Assembly (NCBI GenBank): GCA_036898135.1
Contig: CM072515.1
Span: forward strand, 47,397,645 to 47,461,644
DNA length: 64,000 nt
Direction of reading: 5' to 3'
From: Oncomelania hupensis
Lineage: Eukaryota; Mollusca; Gastropoda; Littorinimorpha; Pomatiopsidae
Shown: positions 23,484 through 35,120 of the stretch, piece after piece
How positions within the stretch are numbered: the first letter of the stretch is position 1
How the letters are laid out: every line of letters begins with the position of its first letter
The notes under the pieces: generated by a model
The model's database searches: none
Seen by the model: only the letters and a program-made list of their open reading frames with translations
What the model was told of the DNA's origin: nothing
Made by a program: the position numbers and the translations under genes

Positions 23484-24017
23484 CACAATGGATAAGTACA
23501 TATACTAAAGCCCATACACGCGCACACATATAAATCTCGTAATATAACCGACAAAAGGAAAATTATTAAAATTTGAATAATGAATGTAAAAGCATATACA
23601 TTAAAAACCAACACAAATACAGATCTATTCTTGATAGAGAAAAAAAAGGTTTTATCAAGACATTGGGACCACGTTGTTGTGTATGGCACAACGCTCAGTC
23701 TAAACAGTGCTAGCACTAGAACACAGTACCTATCACCCCCGCCAGTGATGAAAATATCAGTGAAGACAGGTGGATATGTTTCTTCCACATGACCTATCCG
23801 GCCGATGGTCTTTAGATGTACCCTATCACACGCTGCAATAAGTTGTACAGCAAACTTACGATAAAATCTCATGCTATTCCATCGTAGATTCAGAGGACAG
23901 AACATGTTATACTTTCTGAGATGAAATCATAAGACCAATCAGAATGTGATGTTGCGTCCTTGACATTGCGATTGAAGAAGAAAATGGCTGACACCACAAC
24001 ATAAAGATTGTCATCGG
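23484..24017. other. non-coding, nothing assigned
   Basis: AT-rich. Long ORFs overlapping here come from the neighbouring microsatellite. Confidence 0.55.
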
Positions 24018-24030
24018 AACAAATCAGGGA

Positions 24031-24220
24031 GGGGGGCCGGGTAGCTCAGTTGGTAAAAGCGTCTTGCTAGTAACCGAAAGGTCGCTGGTTCGAATCCCGG
24101 ATTGGTCAACGTGTGATCATATTATTTCCCCTTTACCAACAACTGGCCCGCTGGTGTCAGTATAAATCGGTCCAGTAGTCACCTATATGCGAAAGTGTCG
24201 TGTGACTATAATCTACGAAC
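24031..24220 (+). mobile_element. SINE C copy 1 with 13-bp TSD
   Basis: Perfect 13-bp direct repeats AACAAATCAGGGA flank it at 24018-24030 and 24221-24233. The tRNA-like head carries GGGTAGCTCAGTTGGTAAAA and GGTTCGAATCCCGG. The body contains GGTCCAGTAGTCACCTATAT and ends GTGTGACTATAATCTACG. It is not a functional tRNA, because the T-stem has two mismatches and there is no matching acceptor 3' strand. Confidence 0.9.
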
Positions 24221-24363
24221 AACAAATCAGGGATTTGACCATGGCTACCAAGCACTGTGGGATGTCAATTCAAAGTTGTACAGCAACAGGGCCTGGAAAG
24301 AAGCTTCTTTGATGTCCATACAGACAAACGTGAGAGAGAAATTCGTCCTGCTTAGTTAATTGA

Positions 24364-24543
24364 AGATTATAGTCACACGACATCAGGGCATATAGGTGAC
24401 TACTGGTCACATTATTCTGACACCAGCGAGCCAGTTGATGGTAAGGGGGAAATAATATGGTTACACATTGGCCAGTACGGATTCGAACCAAGCACCTTTC
24501 GGTTACTAGTAAGACGCTCTACCAACTGAGCTACCCAGCTCCA
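24364..24543 (-). mobile_element. SINE C copy 2 (minus)
   Basis: Reverse complement of copy 1 with the same blocks: tail GATTATAGTCACACGAC, TAGGTGACTACTGGTCACAT, B box GGATTCGAACC, head CAACTGAGCTACCCAGC. The two copies face each other tail to tail 143 bp apart. Confidence 0.87.
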
Positions 24544-24954
24544 TACTCGGCCTGCTGGTTTCAATGGAAGCCTCTTTCTGAATGAGCGAGCCGCAGCGGA
24601 AACCAACGTCCGCCTCTTTTATTTTAATTAATTTTAGCGTGTTAACGGTTGATTCGTGCGATCAGTCCTGAGGTTGCATCACACGAAACAAATTGTATGA
24701 TTTAATCGGTAGGTCTGACGGGGCCTTAATGAGCTGTTCTTTAACGTGGAAACTGCACTTTAACGTATGTATGAAACCATATTAGGTCGCCATTTTCACA
24801 ATGAAACTGCACTATGAAGAATGAAGAAGCCATATTGAGAAGGTCTAGATCGGCAGTTTGCTACAAGTTCAAAGTCGTCATGAACATACACGTCCTTCAG
24901 AAACATGCAGATACAGTCAATTTAGTATAAGATTTGGTTTTATTGGCAGAAAAA
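24544..24954. other. non-coding, nothing assigned
   Basis: No gene or repeat recognised. Confidence 0.55.
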
Positions 24955-25886
24955 AAAGTGTGAAATTTGAGATTTTGTGAGATATTTTATAAAAATCGCA
25001 CTGAATGTAAAAGAAAATCTGGTGGCGTCCTGCTTTGTGTTAGGAATGAATTATGTAACCATATCACCATTATTGAGTCCTGTGATCAAAAGACGTGTGT
25101 CGATCCCCTCTTTGCAAGTAAATATAAGTTTGCTGATCACGAGTTATGTTATAATGTCTTATTTTTACATTAGATCGCAGTTTGATAGGTAGGGATGCTT
25201 TGTTTGGTTGTGTCTATTTCCCACCAGCAGGGTCCGGCTATTTTGATGGAAATGCGTTAATCAGTACTAAAAATGATATTAACTTAAATGCAGAATATGT
25301 TTGTCTATTAGGCGACTTTAATGCCAGAACGGCCAACTTGAGGGATTGGGATTTTGATACAATTCATTCAAATGAAACCTTTGGGTCGTATGATAATAAT
25401 GTTGGTTTGCCTGATCGTTGTTCTAATGATAATGGGACCAACAGTCTTGGTTTATCTTTGATTGACTTTTGTAAAACTATGCAAGCTTGTATTGTAAACG
25501 GTGGCATTGGACATCCGGATAACAGTAGAAATGTTACATCTAATGCAAGCAGCGTGGTTGACTATGTTGTTGTGTCTTTATCTTTGTTTGATATTGTTTC
25601 TGATTTCCGTGTACACGAATTTAATTATCTGTATTCTGATATCCACTTACCGATTTCAGTTGATTTTGCATTAAATGTACTTAAACATGCTGAAGTAATT
25701 AACGCTCACTACAATATTTACAATTTGCAGCCTACTTGTAATAATAATCGGGAAAATCATGTTACTGTTATTAATCATAGTTTTTGTTCTAGGCCTAAGT
25801 GGTTTAACGATAGTCATTGTAAATATTGTGATAAATCTATCACAGCTATGAGCAGGAAGTCAATGCATTGCATACAAGTTGAATGA
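24955..25886 (+). pseudogene. LINE endonuclease domain remnant
   Basis: The 25182-25886 frame reads through an apurinic-type endonuclease (EEP fold) as found at the N terminus of non-LTR retrotransposons. Visible are FGCVYFPPAGS, LLGDFNART (residues ~44-52, the catalytic GDFN), a SSVVDYVVVS block (~122-131) and YSDIHLPISVDF (~151-162, the SDH-like motif with Ile before His). The upstream piece RKSGGVLLCVRNEL (24967-25173) is in another frame, so a frameshift lies near 25150. No RT follows. The sequence runs into the RTE-like fragment at 25929, which belongs to a different family. I regard it as a dead, internally deleted LINE. Confidence 0.8.
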
Positions 25887-25928
25887 ATTAGTTGCCAAAG
25901 GAGACGAGGTCCCTCAACCCACAATAGG

Positions 25929-26614
25929 CCAAAATGATGACCAACAACACCAAAGGCAACATGGACATCAAAGTTCAATGCCAATCCTTCAACACAGTGC
26001 ATAGCTTCAAATATCTAGGAGCCATTGTATCAGACAATGGGTCCCGACAGGAATTCCTCTCCAGGATTGCACAAACAACTGCTGTCCTGACAAGGTTGAA
26101 GCCCATTTGGAAAGACAGGACTATCAGTCTACATTCCAAGGTAAGGCTGCTGCGCTCCCTTGTCATCTCCATCTTCCTATACGCTTGTAAAACATAGACC
26201 CTCACAGCAGATCTACAACGAAGAATACAAAGCATGAAGATGAGGTGCTACAGAAGACTTCTGGGCATTTCCTATACCCAGCACATCACCAAAAACGAAG
26301 TCCGACAGACCATCACACAAGCCATTGGACAACATGATGACATGCTCACAGTGGTGAAGAAACTGAAACTCCGATGGTATGGTCACGTCACCAGAACATC
26401 AGACCTTGCAAAGACCCATCCTGCAAGGCACGGTGCAAGAAGGCAGAAGAAGAGGGAGACAGAAAAAGAGGTAGGAGGACAACACTCGAGAATTGACTGG
26501 TTTGACACTGAACGAAGCCATGAGGGATACTGAGAACAGAGAAAGATGGAGTACGCTGGTTAAACGATCATATGTAGTGCCCCAACGACCTTTGAGTTAC
26601 GGGATAGGATAGGA
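25929..26614 (+). mobile_element. RTE-like LINE, 5'-truncated copy
   Basis: Homologous to the last third of the ORF at 48050-50028, from KMMTNNTKGN through SFKYLGAIVSDNGSRQ to the C terminus, and ends with a GGATA tail. Stops and frame changes occur (for example a TAG after YACKT near 26195, then a frame change by 26234), so it is not coding. It sits directly after the endonuclease remnant. Confidence 0.9.
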
Positions 26615-26687
26615 TATATTATTATTCTGTTTTATTTTTATTGTATCCACGTGCCCTAAGGGGTTTTATGGAATAATGCTATTTGAC

Positions 26688-26775
<88 letters not shown>
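26615..26775. repeat. LINE-like 3' end plus (GA)n
   Basis: TATCCACGTGCCCTAAGGGG and GGAATAATG at 26643-26675 resemble 54545-54592 (CCATGTGCCC, GGAATAAA) and may be the 3' end of the LINE whose endonuclease lies upstream. A pure (GA)n array follows at 26689-26775. Confidence 0.6.
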
Positions 26776-26777
<2 letters not shown>

Positions 26778-27117
26778 GGCTTATAGGGATGTGTGCATTG
26801 TTGAATTCTTCATCCGTGCTTGTTTGTACAACGGGAGTACACCTCTGGTCCTGATTATAGCTAGTTAGAACTAACAACTGCCCAGTGCAGGGTCATCACT
26901 GGCCACTGTATGTGGTCAGTCTCGTATACAGTGGGTGGTTTTAAAACCCTTCTAACTACCGACTGCCAGACCCATCTCTCTACAGCTTTAAGCTTTCCAT
27001 GCACCGGGCTCTAATTCCATGACCACTTTCGCGTCAATGCTTTTCGCCGATGGAAGCTGTGAATGATTTAGTTGTAAGAAACCTATGAATGGACTAAAGG
27101 GCTAAGATTATTATTAA
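26776..27117. other. non-coding, nothing assigned
   Basis: No gene or repeat recognised. Confidence 0.55.
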
Positions 27118-27274
27118 AGAGGGGGAGGAAACCGGAGTACCCCGAGAAAACCTTCGATGGCCTGAATAGTCTTGTACCTAAGTCACATGTGTTCGCCCCT
27201 TGTGGGAATCGAACCCGCGACCTTCGGCATTGGAAACCGGCGACTAACCAACATTACTGCGCCACAAGGCGGAC

Positions 27275-27305
<31 letters not shown>
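27118..27305 (-). mobile_element. SINE A copy (minus) plus (CAGA)n
   Basis: The minus strand reads CCTTGTGGCGCAGTAATG, GGTCGCGGGTTCGATTCCC and GGTTTTCTCGGGGTACTCC in the SINE A order. The head side is bordered by (CAGA)n at 27278-27305. The 3' body is missing. Confidence 0.82.
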
Positions 27306-28194
27306 CCAGTCTCTGAAATCATTTTCAGCCCTCAAGACAGAAAAGTAGGTGCGTTCCGTGTTTCCGTGTACTCTAATTAGACTAGATGGCAGAGACAAAC
27401 AGACAGAGAAACTATGCCTATTTTCATCCCCAAGACAGAGAACGTGCATTCCATGTTTCAGTGTGCTGCAATTACCTACCCATCACCACGTATTACCGCT
27501 AGAGGGAGCCGCGGCAGCTGTGTGAGCACTGACGATTTCTCAACACAACTAGGCATTATTATAGCTGCAGCTCCTGTCTACACACTGACAACTTTTCTAC
27601 AAAATTGCACACTTTCAGCTAACCATTTCTACATCAGCGATACGCGGTGACTTTATTGTTCGTGGCGTGGCACGATAAAAATCTTGAAGCGCCTGTGCAT
27701 TTTGCGCCTTGACTGGATTGATGACGAGTTTAAGAGAACACGGCACAAGAAGTCACTCCAGTCACCAGCTAGCTAGCTGTGAACGGGTACCTGGCTCTCT
27801 TCACAAACCAGGGAAAGCAAAAGCATCAATAGAGAGATTCACATCGCCCTCATAAAGCTTTCCATGAGAAAAGAGAAGCCCCTAACGTTTCTATGCTCTT
27901 TAATTTAACGGTTACGGAAAACTCTTTACAAAACTGCACTGAAAATCAAAAGACAAATGTATTGTATACTATTTCTACGGTGGCACCACATTAGCACTAC
28001 ATTCATAGGCCTAGATCTACTTGTACTGGTAGTCGTACTCATACTATTCCATTATTGCGTGGTAGCAACAGGAAGACGCTATATTCAGTGTATTTGTGTG
28101 TGTGTAGCTTTCACTGCACAGAGATGCACCCGGGTTGCCTTTCCTTATCTCTCGTTACCATCACAAACACTGTCTTCTTTTCCCTGGCTTGCTT
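27306..28194. other. non-coding, nothing assigned
   Basis: No gene supported; the 100-codon ORF at 27957-28259 has no recognisable domain. Confidence 0.5.
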
Positions 28195-29510
28195 CGCTCT
28201 CACTTTCCGGGATTGGAGCTCTGCCCAATTTACAGATAGCATCACAGAATATTAGTTGAGATGCCTTTACTGCGTATAATACTCGAGGGAGGGGGGGGGG
28301 GTCTCGATCTCAGTTTTTGGGGTTGGAATTGTTTCCGACTTACAGGTAGCATCATAGAATATTAGTTCAGAGGCCTTATAGATCTGTGGGGTTGCCTCGC
28401 TGTCCATTTCCGGGATTGGACTTGCAGATAGCATCATATCAGATTCTAAGTTACCTATAGCATTTTTTGTAACCCGTTAGCTCTTTAGGGTTGTCTCAAC
28501 TTTGGGGAATGGAGTTGCTCCATTCTGCAGGCCGTATCATCAGGAGTCGATCAGTGGCGATGCTTCTGGCAGCGATTTTTCATTTTTAATATTTTGTGTT
28601 GTCATCATTGTTGTGTTTATGTGGTTAGCTCTACAGAGTTCTACGTTTCTGGAACTGTGGCCACACATGTACAGATAACATCAGAGAAGATTAGTTGAGA
28701 TGCTTCTGTGTCGCCAAGACAGTTACTGTTTGCAGTTCCTGCAGGCTGTCTTGCTCTACGTTTCACGGAATAGAGCTGTCATCCATTTGCAGATAACCTC
28801 ACAGAAGTTTAAACAGATTCAGAAGTCCCTGAGTTGAATGCCGTGTAGTTTCTAGGTAGTAGCTGCGTTCAATGCAGAAATACAGCGACAAAGGTTTAAG
28901 TGCTTGGGACTTTCCTCTTCAGCTGCTGACATCCGAGTTTCCTTAAATGGAGCTCCGCTGAACATTGGTTTAACGAGAGGTTCCTGAGTTGTCTTATTTT
29001 CATTTTCAGCTATGGCGAACATCGTTCGATTGACAGGCAGCTTCAGAAACGTTTCACCGATTGTTGGGTTAAATGATTATGCTGTTATGGATTAATACCA
29101 TTACATTCGATAGCTTCGGCAGTTGACAAGTTCCTAGGTTGCTAGCATGCATCTAGCTTCTGCAATTGCCCACGTTGTATTGCTCCAAGTTCCAGGACTA
29201 TAGTCATGCTCTGTTAAGTGAGAGGACATCAGATAGTTTCATTAGGTGCGACGTTACTGAATTGCCCGACTTATACTTCCGGAATAGGAGTTGTTCTCGA
29301 TTAAGGGATTGCGTCAGATACTTTAATGCGAGGAAATTTTCCTGGATTGCCGATCCTCTTATTTCCGGGTTTGGAGTCCTGCTTGATTAAAAGATTACAT
29401 TACGTAGCTTTGTTAGCTGACATGTTACTGGGTTGCTAACACCTGCTTTCCGGGATTGATGTTGAGCTCTGCTTTAGATGTGGTATCAGGGAGATTCATT
29501 GATTAGGAGG
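28195..29510 (+). repeat. degenerate ~90-bp tandem array
   Basis: A loose unit recurs about a dozen times. It is anchored by TTTCCGGGATTGGAGCTCTG-like words at about 28205, 28313, 28410, 28499, 28645, 28760, 28930, 29185, 29276, 29361 and 29448, followed by CAGATAGCATCA and AGAATATTAGTTGAGATGC-like words. Spacing is mostly 85-115 bp, with a few larger gaps where a unit is too decayed to see. No microsatellite interrupts it. This reads as an old satellite or minisatellite. Confidence 0.65.
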
Positions 29511-30162
29511 TGTGGGAATCTCTAGGTCAGTGTGAAAGTAAGCACTGACAAAATTATGCAATACAACGCAACACCTTTTTTTTCCTTTCTAGTCAGCTTT
29601 ACGTAATGACTGTTCAACGGTAATTCCTTTCCGCTTTTGTTGTAGCCCAAATAGCACGTTAGTTCGTTTTTAGGTTAAGAAGAAGAACAGGGATGAGAAT
29701 GAGGAAACGGAAGAGGAGACTCTTCTTAACAATGAAAGGAAAAGATGTAGATACGTCGGTTAATGAACTGTGCACGTGTAGATATGCATGACCTTTCAGG
29801 TGTGACTCCAATTCCGTTTCTTTTGGTGAGGCTACTTGCTTCCTTTATTTTACGCAAACATCTTTTTTGTCTCGTCTGCAGATGCAACCATCCTTCCAAA
29901 TCGATGAGTAAAAGGAGAAAGCACGATTAACAGCAGGTATGCCAAACGGTTTTAGATTTGTGAACATAACACTTTTGTTTGTGTGTGTGTGTGTTTAGTT
30001 TGGTTTTTTTAAAAAAGGAAAACAAGGAAGGAAAGAGAAAAATGCTAAGGAGGAAACAGACAGTTTTATGACAAACAAGATCCAACTTTATGGTGCCAAA
30101 GTTTAATAGCTGTGGGACGGAATACAAATCCAAAAACAACCGCATCAAATAAACCACCCATG
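29511..30162. other. non-coding, nothing assigned
   Basis: No gene or repeat recognised apart from a short GT run at 29981-29995. Confidence 0.55.
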
Positions 30163-30226
30163 GTTCACACACACACACAAACCACTCATGCATCACGAAC
30201 ACACACACACACACACCGACACACAC

Positions 30227-30275
<49 letters not shown>
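30163..30275. repeat. (CA)n array
   Basis: Interrupted then pure CA array. Confidence 0.95.
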
Positions 30276-30276
<1 letters not shown>

Positions 30277-31394
30277 CCCGTAACTCCACCACACCAACTC
30301 CAAAAACAGTTACACACCCACGTACCACAAACATAAACACCACCCATGGCTCGCACATCAGTCACCACAACGCTATCGCGAAACCTTCCACCCCATGCAC
30401 GTGTTTTTCTACTTCCGGGACAGAGCTGCGCGCGCATTTAACCGTAACGGAGGCTGCCATGGCGTCATGGTAGACTGAGTGTCTGCACAATTTGTTTCTG
30501 AGGGTCAAAATGGCACTACGCTAGGATGGAACTGTCATAGAATTTACCGGATAGTTGATAGCAATATTTGAACTTTATTTAATTTTATTTTATATTTTAG
30601 ATACTACCATCTACCTTGCTTTCCAATTTTCGATATTATTATGAGTACGTTTTACACAATTTAAATCCTTAAGTCTTAAAAACATTAACATATGTGAAAA
30701 TAGGCGTGTGGTAGAATGAAACCTACCTTAAACACACGACTGTCAAGAATATAATTAGTTCTTCGAACATTCGACGTAAATTTTTTTTGTTTTCCACCTT
30801 CCCTAGTTGTATTGGAACAATGTTCTATAATATATCATGTAAATTATTTGTTACATTTGATTTTGAACATTCGACGTAAATTACAGTAAAATATGATTAA
30901 CATCCTATATAGCTAATGTGTAACGCGACGGAGTTATAACTAAGACGAATAACAAGCCAAAGAAGTATATTATTTAAATGCTTGTTTGTACTGATTTGAG
31001 TCTGCGTGTTCTAATACCTTTATCTTCCCACTCACACGCATATTCAATTCATACTCATACCTAAGACGTGGAAATCCAACTTTGACGCTTTTCACGCACT
31101 CTTCATATACAGAAATGCAAGATAATTATTAAGTTCAAAATCAAGTTCAGTGAAGAGCAATATGGTTTGAGTAATCCAAACAATATTTAAACAAAATTAA
31201 TTACCGTTAATAGTAAAATTACTCCCCCCAAAAAATGCGAATATCTTACAAAGACAAAAATGGCGTCCTACCAGTACCATGAGCAAACGGGTGCACCACG
31301 TTACCTTGACTGCATGAGCGCTCCACGACTAGCTAGCTACGTTAGGGACTCACGTGCCGATTGCTTATTCCACTTCTCATAAAACTTAAACTTT
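30276..31394. other. AT-rich non-coding
   Basis: A CATTCGACGTAAATT word occurs twice (30768 and 30870). No gene seen. Confidence 0.55.
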
Positions 31395-33040
31395 AAGCAA
31401 TTCAATTCAATTCAATTCAACAAATCTTTATTACCTCTTACAAGGAATCATGACAGGCACTTGATCACTAAAATAAAACAAATAAAAATGAAAATAAAAA
31501 TAAAAATGCAAGTAAAAAATTAAACATAGATCTAGTATAAAGTAATATTTGTTTAAAATCTTTACAACATCCAGGATACGATTATATATGGACAAACAAA
31601 TACACCCCCACACTATTAATTTATGTAGTAAATTATGTAATAAAATAATGTAAAACAAATTCTCACAGAAGAGGCTATTCCCTCCAATCACAAATTCAGC
31701 CAGGGCACAGTTATCACAGAGAGCCATTACAAAAAAAAGGTTTACGTGCAAGATATCACAGTCCCATACAATAATTAATGAAATTAAAGTTAAACTGTAC
31801 TAACAACCAACACATTTAATATTTATTTTAAAAAACGATACATACGTCTATATACACATGTAACCTAATTTCGGGTTCCCACTCTCCCTCCCTCCCCTCC
31901 TTCCGCTTCATCAAACCACACATGCACAACCGCACGCACCCTTACACACTGTAGAGCCGATTTCAACAAGCAAGAGGAAGAGGAAGGAGCCCCAAGCAGA
32001 GCCATCAGCGCGTCAGGTTTGAGTTGATCAAGGCCACGGCAGAGGGGAGAAAACTGGATAGGTAACGTACTGTGCGGGTCTTAAGGCTCCTGAGGCGTTT
32101 CCCAGAAGGTAGAATTTTAAACCAAGAAGAGAGAGGGTGGGTGGAATCGTCCTTGATGCTGATGGCTTTGCCTAGGGCCCTTCTCTGAAACAATTCACAC
32201 AGAGGTGTCTGCTTTTTACCAATGATTCTGCTGCAGGTATTGGTAATACGGTTCAAGGAATTCCTACTTTTGACACTGAGAGACTGAAACCAGCAAATGA
32301 ATGAAAACGTAAGAACTGATTCCACGTAGGCACGATAACAAGTTACAATTTTTAAGTATGCTCTGCGAAACCAGAAGAGATCGGAGTTGATACAACATGT
32401 ACATACGCTGCCTGCATTTCTTAAATATCATTTCGGCATTAGCTGTGAAAGAAAGCTTGTGGTCAATCATGGTCCCAAGGTATTTGTATTGTTCCACTCT
32501 CTCTACAGTTTGATTTCTGAGGTGAAGTGCAGCCACATCTGTCCGATTCCTTCTAAAATCCACCAACATCTCTTTCGTTTTGCCGACATTGAGCTCCAGA
32601 TGGTTACCTTCGCACCAGGTGACGAAGTCAACCACACTCCTCTCAAAGCTTGTGGCCGAGTCGGAAGTGTCCACTACTGCGGCATCGTCTGAAAACTTGA
32701 TGATCTGCGAATCATCCCTGGAGCTCCTACAATCATTGGTATAAAGAGTAAAAATAAAAGGTGAGATAACTGTCCCCTGGTGTGTTCCGGTGTTGATAGA
32801 CTTGGTTGATGAGAAACAGACAGAAGAAGAAGAAGAGTAGGACCTTACACAAACAACTTGAGTACGGTTGCTAAGCATGGCGTTTCCCAGACAGTCTTGG
32901 TCTTCTCGTAGACACACAAAACGATCGGCTTGCCTAGGATGACGCAGGTGGTGCCGAATAACAGCCACTTCTCCTCAGGCTGCAGGGTTAAGCTGTGATC
33001 CCGCTCCGGGCATCGACAAGGGCTGGTATCTGTCACGAAG
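31395..33040 (-). mobile_element. CR1/L2-like LINE, 5'-truncated and decayed
   Basis: Contains the RT C-terminal half described at 32005-33000, a ~600-bp AT-rich 3' UTR, and a 3' end of GTAATAAAGATTTG followed by AATTG repeats (31398-31420). The simple pentamer tail and 5' truncation are typical of LINE insertion. The closest family by motif style is CR1/L2, including Rex1/Babar; I could not run a phylogeny. Confidence 0.82.
32005..32980 (-). pseudogene. LINE reverse transcriptase, C-terminal half
   Basis: Frame one (32264-32968) has an RT motif B-like block THQGTVISPFIFTLYTND, the catalytic-site block IIKFSDDAAVV (F-x-D-D with both aspartates kept), LELNVGKTKEMLVDFRR and VEQYKYLGTMIDHKLSF. 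Frame two (32005-32325) continues with ESVLTFSFICWFQSLSV, NTCSRIIGKKQ, LPSGKRLRSLKTRT and SSFLPSAVALINS. The two pieces are joined by a single-base frameshift in an A-run near 32350. Upstream of ~32960 the homology is lost, so fingers, endonuclease and ORF1 are absent. Not able to move itself. Confidence 0.85.
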
Positions 33041-33479
33041 TGAATTCATAAATATTTACATGTGTGTCTACATCGGATTTTGACATAGGCACGAGGCGTA
33101 TGTATTCGTTTTGCGTTGGTACTATATTTTCTAGTTCATTTATATTTTGGTGATGAGACTCGGCTTACGAGAGAGGATAGGACAGAAAAAATCCGTGACG
33201 CTAGGAGAGTTTGAATATTAAAAAATGTTGGTCACCCTCTCTCCCTTTGATTGTCCCTCTCATCTCTTATCTACCTACCTGACCCCTTTGTGGCCCCAAA
33301 GGACACTCATTCACACTGGAAAAGCCTGAGAGCATCGTCAAAGAGGATTACGCTGCCTCTTACTGTATTAGGACGGAGGCTATTGCTGTCATGATGTAAC
33401 CTCCACTCCCACCAATTAACTCCCTTCTCCCTTTTCAGCCCCATGCACGCACACAAACAATCGTGGAGATTTTTATCGA
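33041..33479. other. non-coding, nothing assigned
   Basis: No gene or repeat recognised. Confidence 0.55.
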
Positions 33480-35120
33480 GGAATGTAGAGTCCACTGCAT
33501 GAAAAGGGATTAGAGTAGTTATTCCGGAATATGCAGCTATTCCAGAATTGCAGACCACTATTTCGTATACGTGATAACATAATTGCGTATTCTCTTTTCT
33601 TATTCCGGTATAAAGTTATACCATCCTTTTAGTCGGAATAAATCCCTTATTCCTATTTCCGTCGCTGAAACAAAATGGCCGCTGTTATTGTTTATTGGCA
33701 AAGTCGAGAAAATAATACACCAGAAATCGCATTTTTCATTATTGAATTCACCCCTTCGAAAAGTGTGATGCCGTGGATCTGTACGACAAATTCAGAATCA
33801 GGAGGAACGACATAATAGACCCAACGGACATTAACGGACATACAAGTCGTGAATCGGCACAGATCTTTGCCATTACAAGTTGGTTCGTCCGATACATAAA
33901 ATAATGTCCCCAGACACTTGAGCGTATAAGGGACGTAAATATTATATTAAAAGTTAATTAAGATGTGGCTAAAAATTGTTCTGAGGCCACTTCTTCTCAG
34001 GACCACACTAAAATCAAGTTAAATATCAGGGAAGGGACAGTCATTCATTTCAGTCATTCATTTCAAATACGCACATTCTCATGGCACTTCGCTTGTTTTG
34101 CTCAACCCATTTCGAATACTAAAAGATATTCAAACTCATTTGTACCCTCTGCTGTCCGCCTTCTTAACGCCTATACAATGTAATACAAGGGATTAAAAAA
34201 AAAATTACGATTGATTCTATTGATTCTGTATCACTATAGACAATAGATATAAGCTGCTGTGTGAATGGGTGAGTGTGGGTATAATTCCAGAGAGAGTGAG
34301 GAGATTTTTGCTGGTAGAAACTATTATCTGTGATGTATGTTTTATAGTTTACATTTTATAGTTTACTTATGCATTTAACAGCACATTTACTTATTTATTG
34401 GGAGTACTCTCCGTGTGTACATAAGGTCATTTAAAATTTTTATTCTTATTCTTACTGGTTATTTCTGCGACAAAGCTGCCTTTGTAATTGTAATTGCCCA
34501 GCTTGAGAGGAATGAAGTTGTGTGGCATTGTGTTGTGCTGTATTGTGTTGTGTTGTGTTGTATTGTATGGTATTGTATCGTATTGTATCGTATTGTATCG
34601 TATTGTTGGGATGTACATTTTGTATTGTAGCTTACTGCGGAGAAACTATTATCTGTGATATATCAGGTCAGTTTACTTTTTATGACATTTACCTCTAGTT
34701 TATTGTATGTATTTAACCGTATGTTTTGTTATTTATTTGTTTTATTTATTATTTATTGCTTGGACTACTTCTCATGTGTATGTAATAATATTTTTAATTC
34801 TTGTGTATTTTGCTAATTGCGCTGATGCTGCCATTGTAATTGCTCAGTTTGAGATGAATAAAGTTGTATTGTAGTGTATTGTTGTATTGTATTGTATTGC
34901 TAGTGCATGTTACTGTGTGGGATATGACGCATGCGCAGTAGAAGGAATTCCCCTGTTCTAAATATAGCACATATGAATAGCTATTCTGTAATACCTATTC
35001 CGCTGGAGTGGGGTCATCTAAACCAATTTGTGCTGAAAAATATTCTGGAATAGCTATTTCGGTTTAGCCGATATTCTAGCATAAAGTTATTCCCTTTTCC
35101 GTGAATACGGCCCCTGGAAT
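33480..35120. other. possible decayed DNA transposon with palindromic ends
   Basis: Left region words GAAAAGGGATTAGAGTAG, TATTCCGGAATA and CTATTCCAGAAT face right region words TATTCTGGAATAGC, TTATTCCCTTTTC and GTGAATACGGCCCC. GAATACGGCCCC ends are known to me from PIF/Harbinger-like elements. The translated segment FEKCDAVDLYDKFRIRRNDI at ~33755-33815 is reminiscent of a Harbinger nuclease N terminus, but this is weak. The LINE 3' ends at 34010-34900 lie inside. Confidence 0.3.
34010..34900 (+). mobile_element. LINE 3' end with tandemly repeated 3' UTR
   Basis: RYSNSFVPSAVRLLNAYTM (34123-34179) is the usual C-terminal end of a CR1/L2-like RT. The 3' UTR then occurs twice. Unit one is ~34316-34615 and unit two is ~34637-34905. 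Both start GAAACTATTATCTGTGAT, share GGACTACTTCTC-like and ATTGCTCAGTTTGAGATG-like words, and end in TATTG-type repeats. Confidence 0.75.

Noticed and set aside
24031..24105. tRNA gene call at the SINE C heads (also at 3598, 11360, 15280, 27200, 42130, 42320)
   Set aside because: Each has A and B box words but mismatched T-stems or no acceptor 3' strand, and each is attached to a conserved SINE body.
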